64,000 nucleotides of DNA from Candidatus Saccharimonadota bacterium. GTDB taxonomy: Bacteria; Patescibacteriota; Saccharimonadia; Saccharimonadales; Saccharimonadaceae. Below are positions 17,835 through 25,604 of this stretch, in pieces. The notes beneath the pieces were generated by a model, which was not told where the DNA came from, did not search any database, and worked only from the letters and a program-made list of their open reading frames with translations. A program made the translations under genes and the position numbers. Numbering within the stretch: the first letter of the stretch is position 1; each line of letters opens with the position of its first letter. Location: assembly GCA_017513905.1 (NCBI GenBank), contig JAFWMR010000006.1:39291-103290 (forward strand), given 5' to 3'.

Positions 17835-19048
17835 ATACAAAAGAGAAAAAATTAAATAATAGAAGCAAAATATCATTATATCTATATTTATTCTTTGTGC
17901 TATTCGGACCGAAACTATTCACAGTAATAGATACGTCAATCATTGCGAGCCTTATTATGATAGTAACCTGCGCATTCGGTGATAAGGAAAGGCGAACCAT
18001 AGACAGAAATCAATGCGCACTATTAATACTATTGGTTATTATTTTAGTATATGGCCTAATAATATGTTTAATAAACGGAAACTTTGATATAGTTTTTATT
18101 GGCAGAATGACAAGAGCCTGTGCATCGACAGTAGCGTTATATTTTTTCGTAAAAACACACGACGACAAGGAAGAAATAGGAACGGCAATTATAAATTTAT
18201 TAATAATGCATGCAATAGTAGTTATACTATCATCCTTGATCTTTATAGATATACAAGATGCATTAAGATGGTTTACGGGTTTTGACAAAACGGCGAGGTA
18301 TTTTAGATCGACTGGTCTTATGACAGGTTTCGATATATCGGGTTTATTATGCGCAATAGGTACAATACTAGTCTTGCTTCAAAAGAAATTTAATCCTATA
18401 AAATATTTTATATTTTTGATAGCATTATTATTTACGTCGCGATTTTCATTAATCATCTATGCTATAATGACGATTGAGTATTTAATAATTAAAAGAAAAG
18501 AGAAGAAAGCCAAAATTAAAAAAGCATGCATCTTGATTACTTTAACACCCATAGCGATAATAGGGATGCTGCTCATAATCTTAACAACCAAAAACGACAT
18601 AACGTCAAACGCGATCAACGGATTCTCAGAATCATTTCCAAGTATATATAAATTTGTAAAAAACATAGACATAGCATACGCGAACACGGACTTTAACGAG
18701 GCCGCTTCTGCAAATATAAGTATAAGCGACAACCACATAGAAGCTATATTTGGTAAGGGCATATATGGAGGAGGAGACTCGGGCTATACTAGAATAATAA
18801 ATAGCATAGGCATAATAGGATTAATCGCAGTTGCTATTTGGCACATCAAACTATTCAGAGATTATACAAGCCGAGATGACAACACGATGCTCTTAACGGT
18901 ATTATTCGTAACCATTTTGGCTATACTTGATTTCAAAAACTCATATTTCTTTACGGGAACATTTTTCGAAATAATGCTATTGGAACTATCCATAAACAGT
19001 AATAAGAAATTTAAGGAAAAAAATGAAAATATTATACGTTATATATAG
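17831..19048 (+). CDS. Wzy-like O-antigen/capsule polymerase
   Basis: Integral membrane protein of 405 residues with roughly ten hydrophobic segments and one larger extracytoplasmic loop (about residues 255-310). Sequence conservation is low in this family, so the call rests on topology, size and position between glycosyltransferases and a Wzx flippase. It would join repeat units outside the membrane. Its 3' end overlaps the next gene by 26 bases in another frame. Confidence 0.7.
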   Translation: MNTKEKKLNNRSKISLYLYLFFVLFGPKLFTVIDTSIIASLIMIVTCAFGDKERRTIDRNQCALLILLVIILVYGLIICLINGNFDIVFIGRMTRACASTVALYFFVKTHDDKEEIGTAIINLLIMHAIVVILSSLIFIDIQDALRWFTGFDKTARYFRSTGLMTGFDISGLLCAIGTILVLLQKKFNPIKYFIFLIALLFTSRFSLIIYAIMTIEYLIIKRKEKKAKIKKACILITLTPIAIIGMLLIILTTKNDITSNAINGFSESFPSIYKFVKNIDIAYANTDFNEAASANISISDNHIEAIFGKGIYGGGDSGYTRIINSIGIIGLIAVAIWHIKLFRDYTSRDDNTMLLTVLFVTILAILDFKNSYFFTGTFFEIMLLELSINSNKKFKEKNENIIRYI

Positions 19049-20195
19049 AGAAAACATTTTCAGCCCTATAGTAAAAAGTCAGGTAATAGACCTACTCTCA
19101 AAAAATAGCAATAAAGAAGAAATTCACCTACTATGGATTAAGAGAATTGACAGCTATTTTCGCAATAGAAAGAAAATTACCGAAACAAAAAAGATATTAA
19201 AGAAAAACAAAATAATCCTTCATGAAATACCATTTATTGTCGGCAGATTCCCACTAACAAAAAGAGTATTCGATTTTGCATATCTACAAGTCAAACGCAG
19301 CATAGCAAAAATAATAGGTAAATATAAAATACAAATAGTCCAGACAAGAGGTTATAACGCGGGGTTACTAATCACAAAGATCATAAAAGAATATAAATTA
19401 AAAAGAACAGCTCATATTTTTGACCCAAGGTCTCCGTATTTGACAGAAATCCAGAGTACATACGATATTACTACGGATAGCAAGAGATATAATTTTTGGA
19501 ATAGTAGTGAAGAATATATATTTAGAGAAGCGACATATACAATTGCGACATCAAACTCGTTCAAAGAGTATGTTAATTCAAGAGGCGGAAAGGCTATATA
19601 CATACCAAATAACTCAGAAATAAAAAATATAAATATTGCTATAAACAAATCCCGACACAAAAGAAGAAATTCAATTTGTTATGTTGGAAGTATGGGGCAT
19701 GGATGGAACAACGTAGATACGTACATAAATTTTATAGAGAACATATATAAAATTGAAAAAAATATAAACTATGAATTCTACATACTGGAACAGTGCATCC
19801 CTCTAGTGACGGAAAAAATCAATCAAAGCATAATACCAAACAGCAAAATTAAAATCAGTTCCGTTCCGCCAGAAAAAATTTCAGACGAAATTGCAGGGTG
19901 CTTAGCTGGAATGCAAATAATGAGTAGCAAAGATACGAGGCTGGGGATTAAGACGGTAGATTACCTTTCGGCAGGGGTGCCAATTATCTGCAACAGAAAC
20001 GCCATGGGAGCGTCAGACCTAGTGAATAAGACTGGGCTTGGTTGGAATATAGATAAAATCAAAATCGAAACAATAGTAGAATTAATGAAACAAAACAATT
20101 TATCCGAAAAATGCATAAAATATGCGTACGATAATTTTTCTACCGATTCAATAGCGCTTAAATACGACAAATTGTATCATAACTTGACTAAGTAA
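19023..20195 (+). CDS. Glycosyltransferase (GT4-like)
   Basis: GT-B type protein of 390 residues. The C-terminal part has CYVGSMGHGWNNVD followed by GIKTVDYLSAGVPIICN, a donor-binding pattern of GT4-like enzymes. The N-terminal part contains HIFDPRSPYLTEI. The substrate is unknown. The start codon lies inside the polymerase gene, giving a 26-base overlap, so its translation probably depends on the upstream gene. A+T rich. Confidence 0.78.
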   Translation: MKILYVIYRENIFSPIVKSQVIDLLSKNSNKEEIHLLWIKRIDSYFRNRKKITETKKILKKNKIILHEIPFIVGRFPLTKRVFDFAYLQVKRSIAKIIGKYKIQIVQTRGYNAGLLITKIIKEYKLKRTAHIFDPRSPYLTEIQSTYDITTDSKRYNFWNSSEEYIFREATYTIATSNSFKEYVNSRGGKAIYIPNNSEIKNINIAINKSRHKRRNSICYVGSMGHGWNNVDTYINFIENIYKIEKNINYEFYILEQCIPLVTEKINQSIIPNSKIKISSVPPEKISDEIAGCLAGMQIMSSKDTRLGIKTVDYLSAGVPIICNRNAMGASDLVNKTGLGWNIDKIKIETIVELMKQNNLSEKCIKYAYDNFSTDSIALKYDKLYHNLTK

Positions 20196-20196
20196 C

Positions 20197-21720
20197 ATGA
20201 GAAAAAAAGAAGTCATCAATAATATAGTCGCAAATCTGGCATTACAGTTAGTAATTATTATTAATGGTTTCATAATACCGAAGATAATCATAGAATCATT
20301 CGGATCAACAATAAATGGGCTCGTTACATCTATCACGCAATTCTTAGCATATATAACTCTCCTAGAATCTGGATTCGGTCCGGTCGTCAAGTCGTTATTA
20401 TATAAGCCAATAGCTAGCAAGAATAAAAAAGAGATAGAACAAATACTAAAATCATCAGAATCATTCTTTAAAAGAATATCCATCATATTTATATTGTACA
20501 TTTTACTTCTGTGCATAATTTTTCCCCACATCACCAATGAAGCATACGACGTAATATATACCGGATCATTGATAATTATCATAGGAATTAGCACTTTTGC
20601 CGAATACTTCTTTGGAATTACGTATAAATTATTCCTCCAGGCGAAACAAAAAACATACATTTCATCAATAATTCAGGTATTCACCTATATATCATCCATA
20701 ATAGCCGTAATAATCCTTGCAAAAATAGGAGCAGGCATACATGTCATTAAGCTAATAAGCGGATTGATATTTGTGTTGAGACCTATTGCGCAAAATATAT
20801 ACGTAAAGAAAAAATACAATATCAAAATTGGTAAAAAGAAAGAAGAATACCCGATAAGGCAAAAATGGGACGGACTGGCACAGCATATAGCATATGTTAT
20901 TCATACAAATACCGATATAACAGTACTTACGATATTCTCAAGTTTACCTGAAGTATCGGTATACTCCGTCTATCTTCTAATTATAAAAGGGGTTAAGGCG
21001 ATTATAGCGGCAATATCGAACGGAACAGAGGCTACATTTGGAGACATGATAGCAAAAAAAGAAGTTGAAACTCTGCAAATAAGGTTTAACCAATACGAGT
21101 CACTATACTACACAATATGCACTATGCTTTTTGGATGTTCCATAGTATTAATTACTCCATTAGTATCGATATATACCCATGGAATAACAGATGTAAACTA
21201 TGTTAGGCCAATATTCGGAGCCCTATTGGTAATAAGTGAATTTATCTGGGCTATCAGGCAACCATATAATGATTTAATAAAAGTAGCTGGACATTTCAAG
21301 CAAACGAGAATCGGAGCATGGGTTGAGTGCATTACAAATATTATCATTTCAATTATATTAGTCCAACGTCTAGGCATAATCGGCGTAGCAATCGGAACTA
21401 TTGTTGCAATGACAATTCGAGCCACAGAGTTTATTTATCATACGAACAAATATATCCTTAAACGCTCGATTTGGGAAAGTATTAAAAAAATACTATTGGT
21501 GGTTGTTGAAACTATTATCATTGTTTTGATTTGTAACCTCCTTCCGTACCGCGAAAATACAGATTATCTAAACTGGGGAATCAACGCATTAATGACGTTC
21601 CTCGTAGCCGCCGTGGTTGTCCTCGGCACTAATGCAATCTTCTTCCGCAAGGAACTCTCAGAGATCAAAACCCTCTTCAAGTCTCTCCTCCACCGCAAAC
21701 CCCCCAAACCCGATAAATAA
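20197..21720 (+). CDS. Wzx-like lipid-linked oligosaccharide flippase
   Basis: Polysaccharide flippase of the MVF/MATE superfamily (507 residues, about 12-14 hydrophobic segments). It moves the undecaprenyl-linked repeat unit across the membrane. The start resembles the Wzx opening (VANLALQLVIIINGFIIPKII, then FGSTINGLVTSITQFLAYI). Most of the gene is A+T rich, but from about 21,540 codon use switches to the C/G-ending style of the flanking genes, and the last residues LFKSLLHRKPPKP reappear as a degenerate copy at 22659-22709. This suggests a recombination junction inside the gene. Confidence 0.88.
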   Translation: MRKKEVINNIVANLALQLVIIINGFIIPKIIIESFGSTINGLVTSITQFLAYITLLESGFGPVVKSLLYKPIASKNKKEIEQILKSSESFFKRISIIFILYILLLCIIFPHITNEAYDVIYTGSLIIIIGISTFAEYFFGITYKLFLQAKQKTYISSIIQVFTYISSIIAVIILAKIGAGIHVIKLISGLIFVLRPIAQNIYVKKKYNIKIGKKKEEYPIRQKWDGLAQHIAYVIHTNTDITVLTIFSSLPEVSVYSVYLLIIKGVKAIIAAISNGTEATFGDMIAKKEVETLQIRFNQYESLYYTICTMLFGCSIVLITPLVSIYTHGITDVNYVRPIFGALLVISEFIWAIRQPYNDLIKVAGHFKQTRIGAWVECITNIIISIILVQRLGIIGVAIGTIVAMTIRATEFIYHTNKYILKRSIWESIKKILLVVVETIIIVLICNLLPYRENTDYLNWGINALMTFLVAAVVVLGTNAIFFRKELSEIKTLFKSLLHRKPPKPDK

Positions 21721-21724
21721 TCCA
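21673..21724 (+). repeat. Direct repeat, copy A (end of wzx)
   Basis: 52 bp covering the end of the flippase gene and its stop. It matches 22659-22709 with a few substitutions and one indel. The two copies flank the Abi_C-like gene. Confidence 0.75.
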
Positions 21725-21835
21725 TTTCATCCATTCACTTCCTCTCCTCCTCCGCCCTCGCTTCTACTTCCCGTCACATGCCCACCGCCCACACCACATC
21801 CCGCCTATACTTGCAAAGAGCGTAAAAATGGTTGA

Positions 21836-21849
21836 TATAATATATAAAT
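21836..21849 (+). promoter_or_regulatory. -10 box of the Abi_C-like gene, leaderless type
   Basis: GATATAAT (-10 at 21836-21841) ends 8 nt before the ATG; TTGCAA at 21811 could be a poor -35. The inserted gene therefore carries its own promoter. Confidence 0.5.
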
Positions 21850-22608
21850 ATGGACAACGAAGAATTACACCAGACTTTGAAAGATCTCGAGAGCCTCCTC
21901 ATAGATTATTCAACAGGTGGACCAAGAGGGGAAGAACAAGAAGATAAGTATACAATACTCAGAGATAAGCTTTTAAAATACGCAACCACAAAAGACCAAG
22001 AGCTGAAGAAAAAAATTCCTGAATCCGTAACAACTTATCGCACCTTGAATTCATTTTGGAATTTCATAAAGAATAAATACAGCCATTATAGCGAACGGAG
22101 AGAACATATATACATGGATTTCAGTTCGGTCTTTTCTTTAATAGAAAGCCGCCAGTTCGCAGCTCAAGACGACGTCATTGAAGATGACAAACTATTGGGC
22201 AAAAAGTTTGAAGAAGACGTAGCAAAGATAAAAGTTTTGTTAAGCGATGGCTTATACGATTCGGCAATAACCGCCTCGCGAACACTCGTTCAGAAAGTAG
22301 AAACTTGGATATTAGCACAAACGACAGGAGCCGATCCAGAATCAAATCTAAACGCAGATAATCTTCACAAAAAAACTATGGTGTTACTTAAACTAGATAG
22401 CTCAAAAGACTATGACAAAAGGCTCAAAATGATAATCACGGGGCTTAACCAAGTAAATAGTGGCATTGCGCAAATTAGAAATGTTGCTAGCGATGCTCAT
22501 ACTCCAAAGTACAAGGCAGAAAGACACCATGCGATACTCGCAGTCAATTCCGCAATTACAATGTGCAGGTTCTTATTAGATTCTATGAACTATCAAAAGA
22601 AAGAATAA
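21850..22608 (+). CDS. Abi_C/HEPN-like protein (putative abortive infection)
   Basis: The 252-residue soluble protein has a C-terminal ~85 residues resembling the Abortive infection C-terminus family (pattern GLNQVNSGIAQIRN...SDAH...AVNSAITMCRFLLDS). HEPN-type proteins carry an Rx4-6H RNase motif, and here RNVASDAH (about residues 210-217) fits it as R-x6-H. The N-terminal part is charged and helical without a recognised domain. Abi proteins kill or arrest phage-infected cells; that role here is inferred. The gene sits between the flippase and epimerase genes, unrelated to glycan synthesis, and is flanked by two copies of the flippase gene end, so it looks like an insertion. Confidence 0.6.
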   Translation: MDNEELHQTLKDLESLLIDYSTGGPRGEEQEDKYTILRDKLLKYATTKDQELKKKIPESVTTYRTLNSFWNFIKNKYSHYSERREHIYMDFSSVFSLIESRQFAAQDDVIEDDKLLGKKFEEDVAKIKVLLSDGLYDSAITASRTLVQKVETWILAQTTGADPESNLNADNLHKKTMVLLKLDSSKDYDKRLKMIITGLNQVNSGIAQIRNVASDAHTPKYKAERHHAILAVNSAITMCRFLLDSMNYQKKE

Positions 22609-22658
22609 CGACGGACGAGAGTGCAGCAAAGAATTATCCCAACTCGTATCTATTTATT

Positions 22659-22709
22659 CTCTTCAAATCTCTCCTCCACCATAAAAACCCAAACCCAACA
22701 AATAATCCA
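22659..22709 (+). pseudogene. Remnant of a flippase gene 3' end (repeat copy B)
   Basis: About 51 bp that still encodes LFKSLLHHKNPNP, matching the intact flippase ending LFKSLLHRKPPKP. It is separated from any complete gene. Divergence from copy A suggests it belonged to a different resident flippase allele that was mostly replaced. Confidence 0.65.
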
Positions 22710-22746
22710 CCCATCAGGCTCACTCTGCATTTTAGCGAAATTATGT

Positions 22747-22760
22747 TATAATATATCTCA
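22747..22760 (+). promoter_or_regulatory. -10 box of the epimerase gene, leaderless type
   Basis: TATAAT at 22747-22752, ending 8 nt before the ATG at 22761, with no SD. Confidence 0.55.
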
Positions 22761-23807
22761 ATGAACAACTTAAATTTTAATAACAAGACCATCCTTATCA
22801 CCGGCGCAGCAGGCTTCATCGGAAGCTACCTTGCTAAACGCGTTTGCGCAGAAAACCCTAAGGCCAAAGTCATTGGCTTCGATAGTGTCAACGATTACTA
22901 CGACACGCGTCTTAAAGACTATCGTCTTAAAGAACTTGAGAAGTATAAAAACTTCACTTTCATCAAAGGCAACCTCGCCGACAAGGAATTAGTCAATAAA
23001 GTCTTTGCCGACAATAAGCCCGATATCGTCGTCAACCTCGCTGCTCAAGCAGGAGTCCGCTATAGCATCGATCATCCTGATGCCTATATAGAAGCCAACC
23101 TCATCGGTTTTTACAATATCCTTGAAGCGTGTCGGCACTACCCGGTCGAGCACCTCGTCTACGCATCTTCTTCTTCCGTCTACGGCGGGAACAAGAAAGT
23201 TCCATTCTCTACAGATGATAAGGTCGACAACCCAGTCAGCCTCTACGCCGCAACCAAGAAGAGCAACGAGCTTCTCGCGCATGCTTACTCCAAGCTCTAC
23301 AACATCCCATCCACTGGCCTCCGCTTCTTCACCGTTTACGGCCCTGCTGGTCGTCCAGACATGGCCTACTTTGGCTTCACCGACAAACTTATTAAAGGCG
23401 AAACTATCAAAATCTTCAACTATGGTAACTGTAAACGTGATTTTACTTATATCGATGATATAGTCGAAGGCGTTATTCGTGTCATGGCCAAAGCTCCAGA
23501 AAAGAAGGACGGGGAAGATGGCCTCCCACTTCCGCCATACAAGGTTTACAATATTGGAAATTCCAGTCCAGAAAATCTGCTAGATTTCGTACAGATTCTC
23601 CAAGAAGAGCTCATTCGTGCAAAAGTCCTTCCGGAAGATTACGACTTCGAAGCACACAAAGAGCTCGTTCCGATGCAACCAGGTGATGTTCCAGTCACCT
23701 TCGCAGATACTAGCGAACTAGAAAAAGATTTTGGCTTCAAGCCTCACACTTCACTCCGCGACGGCCTTCGCAAGTTCGCCGAGTGGTACAAAGAATTCTA
23801 TTGTTAG
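22761..23807 (+). CDS. UDP-glucuronate 4-epimerase
   Basis: Extended SDR of 348 residues that interconverts UDP-glucuronate and UDP-galacturonate. The TGAAGFIGS loop binds NAD. The segment GFDSVNDYYDxxLKxxRL is the hallmark that separates this subfamily from GalE. Catalytic residues are in YASSSSVYGG and YAATKK (YxxxK). Along with the UDP-glucose dehydrogenase at 25605 it gives a complete route from UDP-glucose to UDP-GalA. Base composition returns to the C/G-ending style of the early locus. Confidence 0.9.
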   Translation: MNNLNFNNKTILITGAAGFIGSYLAKRVCAENPKAKVIGFDSVNDYYDTRLKDYRLKELEKYKNFTFIKGNLADKELVNKVFADNKPDIVVNLAAQAGVRYSIDHPDAYIEANLIGFYNILEACRHYPVEHLVYASSSSVYGGNKKVPFSTDDKVDNPVSLYAATKKSNELLAHAYSKLYNIPSTGLRFFTVYGPAGRPDMAYFGFTDKLIKGETIKIFNYGNCKRDFTYIDDIVEGVIRVMAKAPEKKDGEDGLPLPPYKVYNIGNSSPENLLDFVQILQEELIRAKVLPEDYDFEAHKELVPMQPGDVPVTFADTSELEKDFGFKPHTSLRDGLRKFAEWYKEFYC

Positions 23808-23810
23808 TAT

Positions 23811-24542
23811 ATGAAATGCATTATCCTCGCCGCTGGCTACGCTACTAGACTCTATCCTCTCACCGAAAACTTCCCGAAGCCACTTCTAGAAGTAGCAGGT
23901 AAGCCCATTCTTAATCACCTTGTCGGCGACATCGACGGAGACGGTTTCGTCGACGAATATATCATCGTCTCTAACCATAAATTCGCTAAAAACTTCAACG
24001 ATTGGGCAAAAACACTCCCGCAGAGAATTACCGTGCTCGATGACGGAACTGAGACTAACGAAACACGCCTTGGAGCCGTTAAGGATATCCAGTTTGCCAT
24101 ACGTGAGCTTAATGTTGACGACGATTGTTTTGTTATGGCCGGTGATAACCTACTCGACTTTAGTCTTTGCAAATTCCTAGACTTTTCACGTGAAAAACAA
24201 ACATCTTGTGCAATGTATTACAAAGAATCGAACACTGAAAAACTCACTAAGACCGGCATACTTGAAATCAAAGACGATATCGTTGTGGGTATGGAAGAGA
24301 AACCCAAGAACCCAAAAAGCAACTACGTCTGCCCACCGTTCTACTATTATGTTGCTGAGGATATTGCTAAGATTAACGATGCGCTTGCCGACGGGTGCGA
24401 ATACGACGCTCCTGGTTCATTCTTAGCTTGGCTTTGCCACAAATCTCCCGTTCACGTCCACGAAATGCCAGGGAATCGCTACGACATCGGCACTCTGGAA
24501 TCGTACAAAGCGGTCAAGAAGCACTTCGAACAGGGCGACTAG
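23811..24542 (+). CDS. Sugar-phosphate nucleotidyltransferase
   Basis: NTP_transferase fold enzyme (243 residues) that makes a nucleotide sugar from a sugar 1-phosphate. The signature GxGTRLxPLT appears as GYATRLYPLT near residue 8, followed by FPKPLLEVAGKPI, and a GDNLLDF metal-binding segment near residue 110. It could supply UDP-glucose for the dehydrogenase, but glucose versus other sugars cannot be decided from sequence. It starts 3 nt after the epimerase gene. The sequence right after its stop is a relic of a dehydrogenase gene start. Confidence 0.85.
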   Translation: MKCIILAAGYATRLYPLTENFPKPLLEVAGKPILNHLVGDIDGDGFVDEYIIVSNHKFAKNFNDWAKTLPQRITVLDDGTETNETRLGAVKDIQFAIRELNVDDDCFVMAGDNLLDFSLCKFLDFSREKQTSCAMYYKESNTEKLTKTGILEIKDDIVVGMEEKPKNPKSNYVCPPFYYYVAEDIAKINDALADGCEYDAPGSFLAWLCHKSPVHVHEMPGNRYDIGTLESYKAVKKHFEQGD

Positions 24543-24610
24543 AAAAAAACTTGTATCTCTAGCCGGCGGTGGTTCTATATTGATCTTTCTCTAGCAACAT
24601 CGCTCTCGAA
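24543..24610 (+). pseudogene. Relic of the 5' end of a UDP-glucose dehydrogenase gene
   Basis: Directly after the nucleotidyltransferase stop, the DNA resembles the first ~60 bp of the intact ugd gene at 25605: GGCGGTGGTT and TCTTTCTCTAGC are shared in the same order. The translation keeps an AGGG core, but the frame is broken by a 2-nt insertion and a stop. It implies that a dehydrogenase gene once followed the nucleotidyltransferase directly. Confidence 0.65.
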
Positions 24611-24687
24611 ACTTCAACTCCTCTTCTACTTCTTCCTCCACCTTCTTTTTACGCCACCTACCGTTGTCCTCGCCAATCTTCATTCCT

Positions 24688-24710
24688 CTTATGCTTAAAA
24701 TAAGCATAAG
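24688..24710. repeat. Perfect 10-bp inverted repeat with TAAGCATAAG
   Basis: CTTATGCTTA / TAAGCATAAG with a 3-nt A loop, about 15 bp upstream of the -35 of the DUF4145-like gene. Its right half continues as TAAGCATAAGTA, the same 12-mer found just after the -10 at 133 and 44091. It lacks a T-run, so an operator or structural role is likelier than termination. Confidence 0.5.
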
Positions 24711-24724
24711 TATAACATATATTC

Positions 24725-24753
24725 TTGAAAAGTCAATTGGCTTGTGCTATACT
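24725..24753 (+). promoter_or_regulatory. Promoter of the DUF4145-like gene
   Basis: TTGAAA (24725-24730), 17-bp spacer, TGCTATACT (-10 at 24748-24753), followed by a short UTR with AAGGAGG before the ATG. Confidence 0.7.
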
Positions 24754-24774
24754 GAAAACAAATAAGGAGGAAAA

Positions 24775-25452
24775 ATGTCTGAACGATACATCAAAACGGA
24801 CTCAGGATCATCGGTTTATATTTCCTTGCCCAAAGAGTGCCCGAGGTGCCATATAGGAATACAGCCAAATTACCTATATGCACATGTATATGAAAATGCC
24901 AATCATCAGAATCTTTGCACGGCAATATTCAAATGTCCGGTATGTGAGGATCTGTTCATGGCGACATTCTTGATCGATAAAATGCGCCACTATATTTTCA
25001 TGAAAGAATGCGGCCCCGCCGAGGAAAAACGAAAAGAGTTCGACACCAATTTGCAAAAAATTTCTCCAAAATTCTGCGAAATATACAATGAAGCTTTAAT
25101 CGCAGAGGGAAAAGGACTAAGAGAAATCTGTGGTATAGGCTATCGCAAAGCACTCGAATTTCTGATAAAAGATTATCTAATCGAGAATAATCCGTCCGAG
25201 AAAGAGACTATTAAGAAAAGCTATCTCGGCAAATGTATAAAAGACTACATCGACGATCCGAACATTAAAACTCTAGCAGAGAAGACTGCATGGCTTGGCA
25301 ATGATGAAACGCATTTCTTAAGAACGTACGACGATATGGACACCGTAGAGACGATGAAAAGATTTATCAACGCAATCCTTTATTTTATAGAAACACAGTT
25401 AGCGATAGCTGAAGCGGGACAAATTCAGCCAAAAAAACAAAAAAAGTCTTAG
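24775..25452 (+). CDS. Zinc-ribbon DUF4145-like (HEPN) protein
   Basis: The 225-residue soluble protein has two CxxC pairs (CPRC near residue 22, CPVC near residue 59) that form a likely zinc ribbon. The C-terminal half fits DUF4145 (GYRKALEFLIKDYL, LGKCIKDYI, TAWLGNDETHF). DUF4145 belongs to the HEPN superfamily and is common in restriction and other defence islands; defence is inferred here. It has a strong SD (AAGGAGG) and its own consensus-like promoter, unlike the leaderless genes nearby. It lies between the relic and the intact copy of ugd, so it seems inserted into that gene's 5' region. Confidence 0.65.
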   Translation: MSERYIKTDSGSSVYISLPKECPRCHIGIQPNYLYAHVYENANHQNLCTAIFKCPVCEDLFMATFLIDKMRHYIFMKECGPAEEKRKEFDTNLQKISPKFCEIYNEALIAEGKGLREICGIGYRKALEFLIKDYLIENNPSEKETIKKSYLGKCIKDYIDDPNIKTLAEKTAWLGNDETHFLRTYDDMDTVETMKRFINAILYFIETQLAIAEAGQIQPKKQKKS

Positions 25453-25604
25453 CCATACACTATCTCACATTCCTCTTGCGTGTCCGATTTTCGTAGCTTT
25501 TTGGTCCACATCTCTCGTCCGCAAACCCCTCATCCTTGCACCCAACGTCATATTAGGGTAAAATAATACAAAACTAACCCATCTAATTAGGACTAAACTA
25601 AAAT

